A stretch of 64,000 bases of DNA from Lactococcus petauri. Lineage in GTDB: Bacteria; Bacillota; Bacilli; Lactobacillales; Streptococcaceae. Positions 16,812 through 26,591 of this stretch are shown here, in pieces. The stretch spans positions 124,001 through 188,000 of the forward strand of contig NZ_MUIZ01000004.1 in assembly GCF_002154895.1 (NCBI RefSeq), in the 5' to 3' direction. Under the pieces are notes generated by a model that saw only the letters and a list, made by a program, of their open reading frames with translations, was not told the DNA's origin and made no database searches. Each line of letters begins with the position of its first letter. Position 1 is the stretch's first letter. A program made the translations under genes and the position numbers.

Positions 16812-17762
16812 ATGTGGGGAATTATTGCAACGTGGCGAATGGCTCATGATGGGGTTTGTAAAGCTGAAGAGCTTTTGAGCAAAGGAGGAGAGGCTGGAGA
16901 AGCACTAGAACAAGCCATAAAAGAAGTTGAAGATTATCCTTATTATAAGTCTGTCGGATATGGTGGACTACCAAATGAAGCAGGAATTTTAGAAATGGAT
17001 GCTGCATATATGGATGGAGATAGTTTTAAAATTGGAGCAGTGGCAGGCATTACTGATATTGCTAATCCCATAGCAGTAGCAAAAGCCTTATCTGAGGAAA
17101 AATTTAATAGTATGCGAGTTGGTCCAGGCGCAAGACAATATGCTATTGAAGCAGGCTTTAAGCAGAAAAAAATGTTAACAGAGCGCGCCCAAAAAATATG
17201 GGAGAGACGTTTAGAAGAAATGAAACGTACAGGTCTTTCGGCTTATGATGGACATGATACGGTGGGTATGGTTGCCTTAGACAGTAGTAGAAAAATGGTG
17301 GCAGGAACTTCAAGTTCTGGTCTCTTCATGAAAAAATCTGGCCGGGTTGGTGATTCACCACTCTCAGGTTCCGGCTTTTATGTGGATAGTCAGGTTGGAG
17401 GGGCTACAGCAACAGGACTTGGTGAAGATTTGATGAAAGGAATTTTATCCTATGAAATCGTTCGTCTCATGTCTGAAGGCCATACGCCCCAAGAGGCTTG
17501 TGATCAGGCGGTGTATTCTTTTGAAGATAAATTGAAAGAAAGATACGGTAAAGCAGGAGCTTTTTCACTTGTCGCACTGGATAAAGCAGGAAACTGGGGT
17601 GTCGCAACAAATGTGGAATTTACCTTTAGTGTAGCCACGCAAAAGCAAGAACCAAGTATCTTTATCGCCCACCCAGAAGCAAATCACAAGACAAAAATCG
17701 AGCCCATTAGCCAAGAATGGTTAGATGCTTATGAAGCAAGAATTAAAGCACCTATCGAATAG
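16812..17762 (+). CDS. Glycosylasparaginase / isoaspartyl peptidase-type Ntn hydrolase
   Basis: Ntn hydrolase of 316 residues, most like N4-(beta-N-acetylglucosaminyl)-L-asparaginase, which cleaves GlcNAc-Asn to aspartate and amino sugar. The autocleavage site and nucleophile are in DGHDTVGMVALD (Thr about residue 150), and substrate-binding residues are in GRVGDSPLSGSG. The N-terminal half contains GYGGLPNE and LEMDAAYMDG, also family blocks. There is no signal peptide, so it would act in the cytoplasm on an imported substrate. The ATG at 16812 has AAGGAG at correct spacing; a GTG six bases upstream overlaps that site. It is first in an operon with a PTS EIIC. A plain beta-aspartyl peptidase is the alternative. 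Confidence 0.88.
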   Translation: MWGIIATWRMAHDGVCKAEELLSKGGEAGEALEQAIKEVEDYPYYKSVGYGGLPNEAGILEMDAAYMDGDSFKIGAVAGITDIANPIAVAKALSEEKFNSMRVGPGARQYAIEAGFKQKKMLTERAQKIWERRLEEMKRTGLSAYDGHDTVGMVALDSSRKMVAGTSSSGLFMKKSGRVGDSPLSGSGFYVDSQVGGATATGLGEDLMKGILSYEIVRLMSEGHTPQEACDQAVYSFEDKLKERYGKAGAFSLVALDKAGNWGVATNVEFTFSVATQKQEPSIFIAHPEANHKTKIEPISQEWLDAYEARIKAPIE

Positions 17763-17778
17763 GTAGAAGGAGAAATTG

Positions 17779-19149
17779 ATGTTTTCAAAGCTTGAAAAAA
17801 TTATGTTGCCCCTGGCTGAAAAAATAGGACGTAACAAGTATCTTATTGCAATAAGAAATGGTTTTCTCGTTTCAACACCACTATTGATTGCGGGATCTTT
17901 CTTTTTACTTTTAGCAAATTTCCCTATTCCTCAATGGATTAATTTTTTGGAAACGACGGTTATTAACAGTAAGACAGGGACGACCTTAGCTGAAATGATT
18001 ACCAAGCCTGCAGATGCGACCTTTACAATCATGGCCGTGTTTGCAGTTGTGGGGATAGGTTATTCTTTTGCGAAAGAAATTAAGGCTAACCCCATTTTTG
18101 GAGCGGCAGTTACTTTAATGTCTTGGTTTCTTCTGATGCCATACTCTGTGACCGGAGAGGTGACAGTTGAGGGGATGGCAAATCCTGTATCAGCTACCTT
18201 AACAGCTCTCCCACTTTCTTGGGTCGGAGCAAAAGGGATTTTTATCGGGATTATCTGTGCCTTTGTTTCTGTTAATCTTTATCAATTTGCTGTCAACAGA
18301 AAATGGGTAATCAAAATGCCTGAAGGTGTACCACCAATGGTTGAAGATTCCTTCGCTGCTTTGATTCCAGGCGCTTTTGTCATGCTAATATTTTTTGCAC
18401 TGAACTTGGTATTGAACATTTTTGGCACAAATGCTTTTGACTTAGTTTTTAACTTTTTACAAATACCACTGCTCCATCTCGGAGATACAGTATGGGCAAT
18501 GATTATTGCTTATATCTTTCTTCATGTTTTCTGGTTTTTCGGCGTCAACGGAAGTTCAGTCGTGGGTGCGGTTTTTAATCCTATCCTGCTGACACTCTCT
18601 CTTGAAAATGTAGAGTATTTTAAAAATGGAACCGGAGCACCTCATATTGTAAATGCTCAATTTCAAGACTTATTTGCAACCTTTGGAGGTGCGGGATCAA
18701 CACTTTCTTTATTAATTGCAATGCTAATTGTTTGTCGTTCAAAACGAATCAAGGAGTTAGGTAAGCTTGCTTTGGTTCCAGGCATATTTGGGATAAATGA
18801 GCCGATTATTTTTGGTCTTCCTATTGTACTCAATCCTCTCATTTTTATTCCTTTTGTCTTAGTACCAACCTTTAATATTATTGTTTCTTATATTATGATG
18901 AACCTTCATCTTGTGCCAATCACCAACGGTGTTTTGATTCCATGGACTACGCCCGTTATTATTTCAGGTTTCTTAGCAACAAACTGGGCCGGAGCACTTT
19001 TGCAACTCGTTTTGCTTATTATTGGTGTATTTGTCTACATTCCTTTTATCAAAATTATGGATGTACAATACATGAATGAAGAACGACAAGCTGCTGATGC
19101 AGAATTAGAAGCTATTACAGAGGAAATGTTGAGCTTTGATAATCTATAG
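17779..19149 (+). CDS. PTS EIIC, lactose/cellobiose family
   Basis: Membrane permease (456 residues) of a phosphotransferase system of the Lac/Cel type. The N-terminal KLEKIMLPLAEKIGRNKYL and the conserved FGINEPIIFGLPIVLNP segment are diagnostic, with about ten hydrophobic helices. No EIIA or EIIB lies in the operon. In L. lactis lone EIIC proteins such as CelB use the shared PtcA/PtcB, which is the likely arrangement here. The ATG has AAGGAG six bases upstream and follows the asparaginase gene by 16 bases. By context it would import a beta-linked glycoside, possibly a glycosylated amino acid. Confidence 0.92.
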   Translation: MFSKLEKIMLPLAEKIGRNKYLIAIRNGFLVSTPLLIAGSFFLLLANFPIPQWINFLETTVINSKTGTTLAEMITKPADATFTIMAVFAVVGIGYSFAKEIKANPIFGAAVTLMSWFLLMPYSVTGEVTVEGMANPVSATLTALPLSWVGAKGIFIGIICAFVSVNLYQFAVNRKWVIKMPEGVPPMVEDSFAALIPGAFVMLIFFALNLVLNIFGTNAFDLVFNFLQIPLLHLGDTVWAMIIAYIFLHVFWFFGVNGSSVVGAVFNPILLTLSLENVEYFKNGTGAPHIVNAQFQDLFATFGGAGSTLSLLIAMLIVCRSKRIKELGKLALVPGIFGINEPIIFGLPIVLNPLIFIPFVLVPTFNIIVSYIMMNLHLVPITNGVLIPWTTPVIISGFLATNWAGALLQLVLLIIGVFVYIPFIKIMDVQYMNEERQAADAELEAITEEMLSFDNL

Positions 19150-19158
19150 GAGGATAGA

Positions 19159-19677
19159 ATGAGACTTGTAATGATTTTAAATCAAATTCAAGCGGGAATG
19201 GGAACAAAGGATGATGTAAAAGTTCCACTTACTGCTACAAAAGAAGTGATTGGACCAGGAGTGACTTTGAAACCCTTACTTGCTGAGCATGAACAAAATT
19301 TGTTGGTTACGATTTATATGGGAGAACAAACCTATAGGGAAGCACCAGATGTTGTTCAAAGAAAGATAAAAGGGATGTTGCAACGGCTTAATATTGAGGG
19401 CGTGATTTGCGGACCTTCCTTTAACTACCCTGAGTTTTCCAAAATGTCACTGGAGCTTGCTCAAGATATACAAAAAAATACATCTCTCAAAGTAGTTTGT
19501 GCCATGTCTGAAGAAAACCAGGCTTTAATTTCTGCTTACAAAGAAGTAATTGATATTGTAAAAATGCCAAAAAAAGGTGGTGTCGGACTTAATGAATCTT
19601 ATAAGGCAATCTGCAAAGTTTTACAGACAAAGGAAAATAATAAATCACGAGAAGCATATAAACAGTTCGTTTTTTAA
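19159..19677 (+). CDS. GrdB-like (glycine/betaine reductase component B) stand-alone protein
   Basis: A 172-residue protein resembling orphan members of the glycine/sarcosine/betaine reductase selenoprotein B family. Matching blocks are LNQIQAGMGTKDD at the N-terminus, GPGVTLKPLL, a GEQTYREAPD segment and GVICGPSFNYPEF, where relatives have AGPAFNAGRYG. It is far shorter than full GrdB and has no in-frame TGA indicating selenocysteine. No other glycine reductase genes are present, so reductase activity is unlikely. The position between EIIC and an M20 peptidase suggests a role with the imported compound. Function unknown; start has AGGAGG. Confidence 0.65.
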   Translation: MRLVMILNQIQAGMGTKDDVKVPLTATKEVIGPGVTLKPLLAEHEQNLLVTIYMGEQTYREAPDVVQRKIKGMLQRLNIEGVICGPSFNYPEFSKMSLELAQDIQKNTSLKVVCAMSEENQALISAYKEVIDIVKMPKKGGVGLNESYKAICKVLQTKENNKSREAYKQFVF

Positions 19678-19705
19678 ACAGCAAAGCATTTTAAAGAGGT
19701 AAGAA

Positions 19706-20998
19706 ATGTATAGGACAGAAATTGAACAAAATTGGGAGGAGTATGTCTCCCTTTTGGAAGGAGCAATTGCGATTCCCAGTGTCAAAGGCGAAGCCGAAGC
19801 TGGGGCCCCTTTTGGAGCAGAGCCACGTCAAGTTTTAGCTTATGTCATGGAAAAAGCACAATCTTATGGTCTGGAAACCCAAATCGTCAAAGATGCAATG
19901 GGTTATGCTCAATTAGGGGAAGGTGAGGATTATATTGGAGTAGTTGGACATCTTGATGTGGTTGCTGCAGATGGTCCAGGCTGGTTATCGCCTCCCTTTA
20001 AGCTTGAGGAGCGTGAAGGCTATTTCTATGGGCGAGGTGTGTTAGACAATAAGGGACCAATTCTGTCCTGTCTATTTGCTTTGAAGTTATTAAAGGAAAG
20101 AAAATTCAAACCTCGTCTACCAATACGCATTATTTTTGGAACGGATGAAGAAAGCGGATCAGCAGATGTGCCTCTTTATTTGTCAGAAGAAAAGGCACCG
20201 GTTTTTGGTTTTACACCAGATTGTAAATTTCCAGTAGTTTACGGGGAGCGAGGTGTTGTTGCTCTTGAGTTGACGACAAGATTTGCTCACGGTGTATTGG
20301 ATTCATTGGGCGATTTTCATGGTGCAATGGCTAAAGACTTTGTTCCTGATGACATTCAACTTTCTGGTGGACGTCAAACTTATAGTGCCAAAGGATTGCG
20401 GACGCCAAGCAATGCGCCAGAATTAGGGAAAAATGCAATTACAGCATTGGCAGCCTTACTTCAAAATAATTTAGAAAATAAGGAACTGAGGCACTATTTC
20501 TCATGGCTCACCCATAGTTTTCATGAAAAACATTTTGGTCAAGGAGCAGGTATTGCTTTTGCGGACCAAGAAAGTGGGCGTTTAATACTTACGCCATACA
20601 AAATCAAAAGAGAAAATAATCTTATTCATCTGTCACTTAGTATTCGTTATCCGGTAACTGTGACAGAGGAGCAAGTCATTAATGCTTTAAGCGAAAATCT
20701 TTACCCAGGCACAAGCATCAAAATTATTCGCAGTCTGCCCGGAACCTACGTTGACAAGACGAAGCAAGAAATACAAGATTTATCAAGTATTTATGAAGAA
20801 GTGACAGGGTTAAATGGTCAACCCGTCACAACTACAGGAGCGACTTATGCGCGGTCAATGCCAAATATTGTAGCTTTTGGTCCATCTTTTCCGGGGGAAA
20901 AAGGAATTGCCCATAAGGAAAATGAATATATAAAGATTGAACATTTAAAACAAATGATAGAAATTTATATGAAAAGTATTGAAAGACTTGGTCAATAA
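19706..20998 (+). CDS. M20 family metallopeptidase, PepV/Sapep-like dipeptidase
   Basis: Cytoplasmic zinc peptidase of 430 residues. Metal ligands and catalytic residues of the M20 fold are seen in order: VGHLDVV (His, Asp), RGVLDNKGP (Asp), GTDEESGS (Glu-Glu), FTPDCKFP (Asp) and a C-terminal GIAHKENEY (His). The lid domain is present, slightly shorter than in PepV (about 470). Likely role is cleavage of a dipeptide or acylated amino acid derived from the operon substrate. AGAGG precedes the ATG. The genomic PepV housekeeping gene is probably elsewhere. Confidence 0.85.
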   Translation: MYRTEIEQNWEEYVSLLEGAIAIPSVKGEAEAGAPFGAEPRQVLAYVMEKAQSYGLETQIVKDAMGYAQLGEGEDYIGVVGHLDVVAADGPGWLSPPFKLEEREGYFYGRGVLDNKGPILSCLFALKLLKERKFKPRLPIRIIFGTDEESGSADVPLYLSEEKAPVFGFTPDCKFPVVYGERGVVALELTTRFAHGVLDSLGDFHGAMAKDFVPDDIQLSGGRQTYSAKGLRTPSNAPELGKNAITALAALLQNNLENKELRHYFSWLTHSFHEKHFGQGAGIAFADQESGRLILTPYKIKRENNLIHLSLSIRYPVTVTEEQVINALSENLYPGTSIKIIRSLPGTYVDKTKQEIQDLSSIYEEVTGLNGQPVTTTGATYARSMPNIVAFGPSFPGEKGIAHKENEYIKIEHLKQMIEIYMKSIERLGQ

Positions 20999-21039
20999 GA
21001 AACTTTTAAAAAGAAGATAAGCGTGATAAAATAAAGGTA

Positions 21040-21765
21040 ATGAATACTGAACGAAAAGAAAGCAAAGCAAAGTTTTTAGTTGTTTCTCAAGAAATAGAAA
21101 AAAGAATTGAGCAGGGCACTTATGTATCTGCTCAAAAACTTCCATCCGAATACGATTTGGCATTGGAGTTTGGCGTGAGTCGCTTAACCGTACGTAAAGC
21201 CATGGAAGATTTGATGACGAAACAAATTGTAATCAAGAAAAAAGGAAAAGGCGCCTATGTGATTGAACAACCCAAGATTCAAAGTGGAGGTATGGGTTTG
21301 AAGTCCTTTACCGAAGCAGCAGAGGCTATGGGAAAAGTTGGGCAAACACGTTTACTAAATTTCAAAAAATTGAAGAAAGTGCCAGAGGAAGTTGTAAAAG
21401 CACTGAACACCACAGCAGAACTGGTGGAATTACAGCGATTGCGTTTGCTTGATAATGAACCCATGACTTTAGAAAAACTCTATTTTGCAGAACAATTAAT
21501 CACAGGAGCAACTGAGAAAGAATTGACTGGATCCTTGTTTTCCATGATTGAGAAAAAAATAGAAATTGGCTATTCGCACCAAGAAATTGAGGCGATTCTG
21601 GCTACAGAGGAACTTGCTCAGTTACTGGAAGTGAAAGTGAACAGTCCAGTTTTCCGCGTGCACTCCACGGCTTTTGCTTTAGACGCTCGACCTATCTTAT
21701 ACGATATTTCTTATTATCGTGCGGATAAATATTCTTTCAAGAATACTTTGATTCGCCAGCATTAA
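21040..21765 (+). CDS. GntR-family regulator with UTRA domain
   Basis: HutC/FarR-type transcription factor of 241 residues. The N-terminal winged helix includes KLPSEYDLALEFGVSRLTVRKA, here seen in two parts, and the C-terminal UTRA domain (from about residue 90) binds small effectors, often sugar phosphates. As last gene of the operon it probably represses the promoter at 16732-16791, where GTATATAC-type palindromes lie. The AAAGG ribosome binding site is unusually close to the ATG (three to four bases), so expression may be low. Confidence 0.85.
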   Translation: MNTERKESKAKFLVVSQEIEKRIEQGTYVSAQKLPSEYDLALEFGVSRLTVRKAMEDLMTKQIVIKKKGKGAYVIEQPKIQSGGMGLKSFTEAAEAMGKVGQTRLLNFKKLKKVPEEVVKALNTTAELVELQRLRLLDNEPMTLEKLYFAEQLITGATEKELTGSLFSMIEKKIEIGYSHQEIEAILATEELAQLLEVKVNSPVFRVHSTAFALDARPILYDISYYRADKYSFKNTLIRQH

Positions 21766-21773
21766 AGTTAAAT

Positions 21774-21807
21774 AGAAAAAAACAGCACTTAAAGCTGTTT
21801 TTTTCTA
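21774..21807. terminator. Bidirectional terminator
   Basis: Stem AGAAAAAAACAGC/GCTGTTTTTTTCT between the convergent GntR and YfhO genes. Confidence 0.85.
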
Positions 21808-24383
21808 TTTAAGTAATCATAAAGAGCAAAGAGAGCGATTCCACCTATAAAACATGCTATCCCTGCTTTTAAGCCTTGAGGGAAGAAAGTAAGTTCGATA
21901 ATATGTTCACCTTTAGGGGCAGTAACTTTCATGAAACCTTCTTGTGCTTTATCTAAGGTTACGGAATGTCCATCCAGTTTGGCTGACCAACCTTTATCAT
22001 AAGGTAATGTGAGGAAAAGATCACCAGAGGTATTGCTATTATAAGTCAAACGAAGTCCGTTTTTTACTTGTTCGGTTTTCACCTGTGTCTGCTTTAGAGT
22101 ATCCATAGCTGCTTGGTATTTGGTGTTATCCAAAGCCCAAAATCTTGTTATGCCAAAGGAAACTTGTGAGTTTTCTGGGAAGGAAACACTCACTGTTAGT
22201 TTTGTTTCCTTTTCAGAAGTTCCCAAATTATAAAAGTTACCAACATCTTTACTATTGACATTATAAGAATGAAGAACTTTTTTTCCTGAATGAATCGTAA
22301 TCGTAGTCATTTTTGAATTATCATTAATGTAGCTTACATTAGGTAACTCAAGATAGGCTTGACTATGTGCGGGTACGGTAAGCTCATAGGTCACTGAGAC
22401 GCCGCCGTCTTCTTCGACTTTACGAATCAGTGTAACTTGTTCTTTCCCACCGTTTATCGTACTGTTACTGTTTTCTGAGTCTGGGTAAATCTGCGTGAAA
22501 TATTTTTCTTTACTATGCGTCAATTGATGGAGAAAGGCTTCTTGATTACTGATTGTTGCTCTTTCTGAACTGCTCAGAGCTGCATCTTGGTAACCATCTT
22601 TTACAAATATTCCAACCGATTGTGCATTGTGATTCTCAAATAAAGAAGGTTTTATTTGCTTAAAACCGTATTTCTCAGGTTGAAATTGATTGATATTATA
22701 ATTAATGGAAAGAAGCGAATCCATGAGTAACGTGTTTTCAGGGTAGCGGAGATTAAGGAAGGTGCTGTCTGTATGAAACCCTAAAAGTCCTAAGACCCGG
22801 CTTGAATTACTATTACGGACAGAAGAAAACTGCGATAAGGCATTATAATTATATTTCATACCATCATTTGCCGTATCGGGGACCGTGTTTTCTGTACGCA
22901 CAAAGGTATCTCCAGAACGTTCGACTACATTTTGGACGAGAGGTTGAATGAATTTTGTTTGGGTATTGTAGTAAGCTCGGCTTGCAAAATTCCATTCTTT
23001 CTTAACTCCTGCAAGCTGGTAGTATCCATTTAAACCTGCTTCTGCACACATGAACAAAGCAAGGATGGCAACTAAAACTTTCCAAGGGAGCCATTTTTTA
23101 AAGAAGGTAAGAAGAACCAAGAAATAAGCCAAGGCAAAGAGCAGAGTCAGAGCAAGCTGTAGCGTATCGAGATAAGCATAATCTCCGAGTAAAGCAGCAG
23201 CAATAAAACCAAGGGAAAGCAGCACAAAGGGGACTATAGTCATCCAAAGTTTTAAAGACTTGAAGCGAGTGAGAACTTCACAGGCCATAAGTAAAATGAG
23301 AAGAGAGAAAAGGAAAGCGTAACGATGTAAAAACATGTTTGGAGAATGCATCCCTTGCCACGCCAAATCTAAAACTTGCAGATAAAAAGAGGCAGTCAGA
23401 AATGCAAGTAGGGCACCAAAAGCTATTTTGGTCCGCCATTTCACTTGAGGAAGGAAGAAGAAAGTAAGAGCAAGAAGGAAGGGGATGAGTCCTAAATAAA
23501 TCATTGGGACAGCATTATACTGTGTTGTATCATAGGCTCCCACAAAGTTTTTAGAAAAAAGATCAAAAACGGCAGAATTTTGTGTCCAAAAATCATTGAT
23601 CTGGGAAACAGCTTGAGTATTATTTGCTTTCAAATCAAGATACATTGGAAGAAGCATAACTAAACTTGTTACAGCAGACAATATAGAAGTAATCGCAAAA
23701 TCAAAAAACTTTTTCCATGACCACTTGGTAAATGTTGAACGTGCTATAAAATATAACACTAAGAAAATTGCAACCATAAAGCCAAAATAGTAATTTTGGA
23801 TGAATAGAAGGGTTAAGCTGATGTAATACAGTTTACGCTTGCCGAAATCTTGAAGTCCGTGCAAGCCCCACATGATGAGAGGAAGCCAGATGAAAACATC
23901 GAGCCACATGATAATTTCAACTTGACTCGTTAAGAAGCTCATCAGGGTGAAAGATGTGGATAATGCCAGCGTGATAAGAGAGGGGATGGATTTATACATG
24001 TTTTTCAATGCAACAAAACTTGAGAGACCAATCGTTCCAAACTTTAAAAGTGTAATCAGATAAAGTGCATCTGGCATAGTATGGACATTGAAAAAATAAG
24101 TAAGGGGCATGAAGAAACTTCCCATATAGTAAGCAGAAAAAGCATAAAGGTTTAGCCCCAAACCATTCGTGAAAGTATAGAGAAAGCCTAAGTTACTATT
24201 ATGGAGAATATCCCGATAAAGCGTGTGAATAGCAACATATTGATGATATGCATCACCAGCGAGGATAGAAGTGTCACTTCCCCAATAAATACCGAGGAAG
24301 GCAAAAGCTACCGCAAGTAGTCCAGCAGGGAGGATAAAACTTCCGAGCATTAGCCAAATATTTTTCTTGATAAAATCAAACAT
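21789..24383 (-). CDS. YfhO family membrane protein
   Basis: Large polytopic membrane protein of 864 residues. The N-terminal portion carries about a dozen hydrophobic segments with the YfhO signatures LAGDAYHQYV and TFTNGLGLNLYAFSAYY. An extracytoplasmic region of some 300 residues and a final C-terminal helix follow. Relatives are GT-C-like proteins implicated in glycosylation of lipoteichoic acid or other surface polymers. No partner glycosyltransferase is adjacent. Family call is firm; the acceptor is unknown. Confidence 0.88.
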   Translation of the reverse strand: MFDFIKKNIWLMLGSFILPAGLLAVAFAFLGIYWGSDTSILAGDAYHQYVAIHTLYRDILHNSNLGFLYTFTNGLGLNLYAFSAYYMGSFFMPLTYFFNVHTMPDALYLITLLKFGTIGLSSFVALKNMYKSIPSLITLALSTSFTLMSFLTSQVEIIMWLDVFIWLPLIMWGLHGLQDFGKRKLYYISLTLLFIQNYYFGFMVAIFLVLYFIARSTFTKWSWKKFFDFAITSILSAVTSLVMLLPMYLDLKANNTQAVSQINDFWTQNSAVFDLFSKNFVGAYDTTQYNAVPMIYLGLIPFLLALTFFFLPQVKWRTKIAFGALLAFLTASFYLQVLDLAWQGMHSPNMFLHRYAFLFSLLILLMACEVLTRFKSLKLWMTIVPFVLLSLGFIAAALLGDYAYLDTLQLALTLLFALAYFLVLLTFFKKWLPWKVLVAILALFMCAEAGLNGYYQLAGVKKEWNFASRAYYNTQTKFIQPLVQNVVERSGDTFVRTENTVPDTANDGMKYNYNALSQFSSVRNSNSSRVLGLLGFHTDSTFLNLRYPENTLLMDSLLSINYNINQFQPEKYGFKQIKPSLFENHNAQSVGIFVKDGYQDAALSSSERATISNQEAFLHQLTHSKEKYFTQIYPDSENSNSTINGGKEQVTLIRKVEEDGGVSVTYELTVPAHSQAYLELPNVSYINDNSKMTTITIHSGKKVLHSYNVNSKDVGNFYNLGTSEKETKLTVSVSFPENSQVSFGITRFWALDNTKYQAAMDTLKQTQVKTEQVKNGLRLTYNSNTSGDLFLTLPYDKGWSAKLDGHSVTLDKAQEGFMKVTAPKGEHIIELTFFPQGLKAGIACFIGGIALFALYDYLNRKKQL

Positions 24384-24428
24384 ACACTTATTATAACCTA
24401 ATTTCTTATTTATAAAAGCAAAACTGGA

Positions 24429-25208
24429 CTAGTCCAGCTTTGCTTTTAACTCTTTTGCGATTTCTTCTAAGCGATTGTCTTTGTTGACCTGAGGTATTTT
24501 ATAGCCGATGTAGTAAGGAGAAGTGATAAACCGTGGTACAATCTTACAAATATAACGCTGGCTGTCCGGCATTTTGTAGAAAAAAAGATTGTAAGAATCA
24601 CAGCGTCCGTTCATATAGTCATTCAGTAAATACTGTGTAATGAGCTGAACCTTATCAGCCAAATGATCGATATATTCAAGTTGGGAAATGATAACATTAA
24701 ATTCCACAAATCCCATAATCGGACGAGTAGAGATTGTAATATCGACACTATTTTCTTTAAGTGTTACACCTTCAAAATTTTCAGGAGAGATATGTTCATA
24801 ACCATCGGCCTCTTCCAAGCCAACAATCTGCATGTGTGGATGACGTAATGTTCCGCCAGAATGGGGGCCAAAGTTTTTAAACATAAGTACTGATTTATAT
24901 TGGGGATTATCCAATAGCTTCTGCCAACATTCAAAAGCAAACCGAAAGACTTCTCTATTTTCTTGAACAGAGTAGGTAGAGACATCTCCGAGGTGTTTAT
25001 CTGACTCGATAATCACAGTCATCAAAGAATTTTCGACAGTGGGAAATTTGTTTTTAAGCCAAATTTTGGGCCCTTGTCTGTCCAAAATATCTTTGAGATT
25101 GGGTGTATCGCAAAAAGGACAAACTCGCTTTGTTTCAGCAAGGTTTGCGTATTTATTTTTATTGATTTCCATGTTAAAAATTAAAGGATTATCTGTGTGT
25201 TCAATCAT
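24429..25208 (-). CDS. DUF4931-like protein with GalT/HIT-type motif
   Basis: Cytoplasmic protein of 259 residues resembling DUF4931 and, more distantly, the galactose-1-phosphate uridylyltransferase branch of the HIT superfamily. CPFCDTPN could bind zinc and FGPHSGGTLRHPHMQIVG carries the HxHxQ-like nucleotide-transfer motif. The exact reaction is unknown. The start at MIEHTDNP is chosen because the longer GTG frame runs through the promoter. There is no Shine-Dalgarno: an extended -10 lies six bases before the ATG. Confidence 0.72.
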   Translation of the reverse strand: MIEHTDNPLIFNMEINKNKYANLAETKRVCPFCDTPNLKDILDRQGPKIWLKNKFPTVENSLMTVIIESDKHLGDVSTYSVQENREVFRFAFECWQKLLDNPQYKSVLMFKNFGPHSGGTLRHPHMQIVGLEEADGYEHISPENFEGVTLKENSVDITISTRPIMGFVEFNVIISQLEYIDHLADKVQLITQYLLNDYMNGRCDSYNLFFYKMPDSQRYICKIVPRFITSPYYIGYKIPQVNKDNRLEEIAKELKAKLD

Positions 25209-25214
25209 ATTTCT

Positions 25215-25223
25215 ATTATAGCA
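25215..25223 (-). promoter_or_regulatory. Extended -10 promoter of the DUF4931-like gene
   Basis: TGCTATAAT on the minus strand, six bases from ATG, predicting transcription start at or next to the start codon. Confidence 0.6.
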
Positions 25224-25253
25224 TTTCACAGTCTATTTATTTCTGGAAAAAAC

Positions 25254-25262
25254 TGGTATAAT
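25254..25262 (+). promoter_or_regulatory. Extended -10 promoter of mnmA
   Basis: TGGTATAAT, back to back with the divergent promoter. The leader of about 100 bases contains a small hairpin TTCAG/CTGAA (near 25283-25299). Confidence 0.6.
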
Positions 25263-25323
25263 AAATCGTTACCTATTATTTACTTCAGCCTTCAACTGAA
25301 TGTAAGCTTTTTTGTTTTTCTAA

Positions 25324-26493
<1,170 letters not shown>

Positions 26494-26501
26494 AATAAGA
26501 G

Positions 26502-26528
26502 AAACGTGGGGCAACCCGCGTTTTATTT
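26502..26528 (+). terminator. mnmA terminator
   Basis: Stem AAACGTGGG/CCCGCGTTT with a GCAA-type loop and T-rich tail. Confidence 0.8.
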
Positions 26529-26546
26529 TTGATTAAATTTTAAATT

Positions 26547-26555
26547 TGTTATAAT
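26547..26555 (+). promoter_or_regulatory. Extended -10 promoter of the next gene
   Basis: TGTTATAAT about 37 bases before the 26592 start; an upstream TTGATT is at 15-bp spacing. Confidence 0.5.
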
Positions 26556-26591
26556 TTATTTATAATCAAAAACTTATTTAAGGGTACGGAT

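Noticed and set aside
19159..19677. Selenoprotein (TGA-coded selenocysteine) reading for the GrdB-like gene
   Set aside because: The frame has no internal TGA and no other selenocysteine or reductase genes are near.
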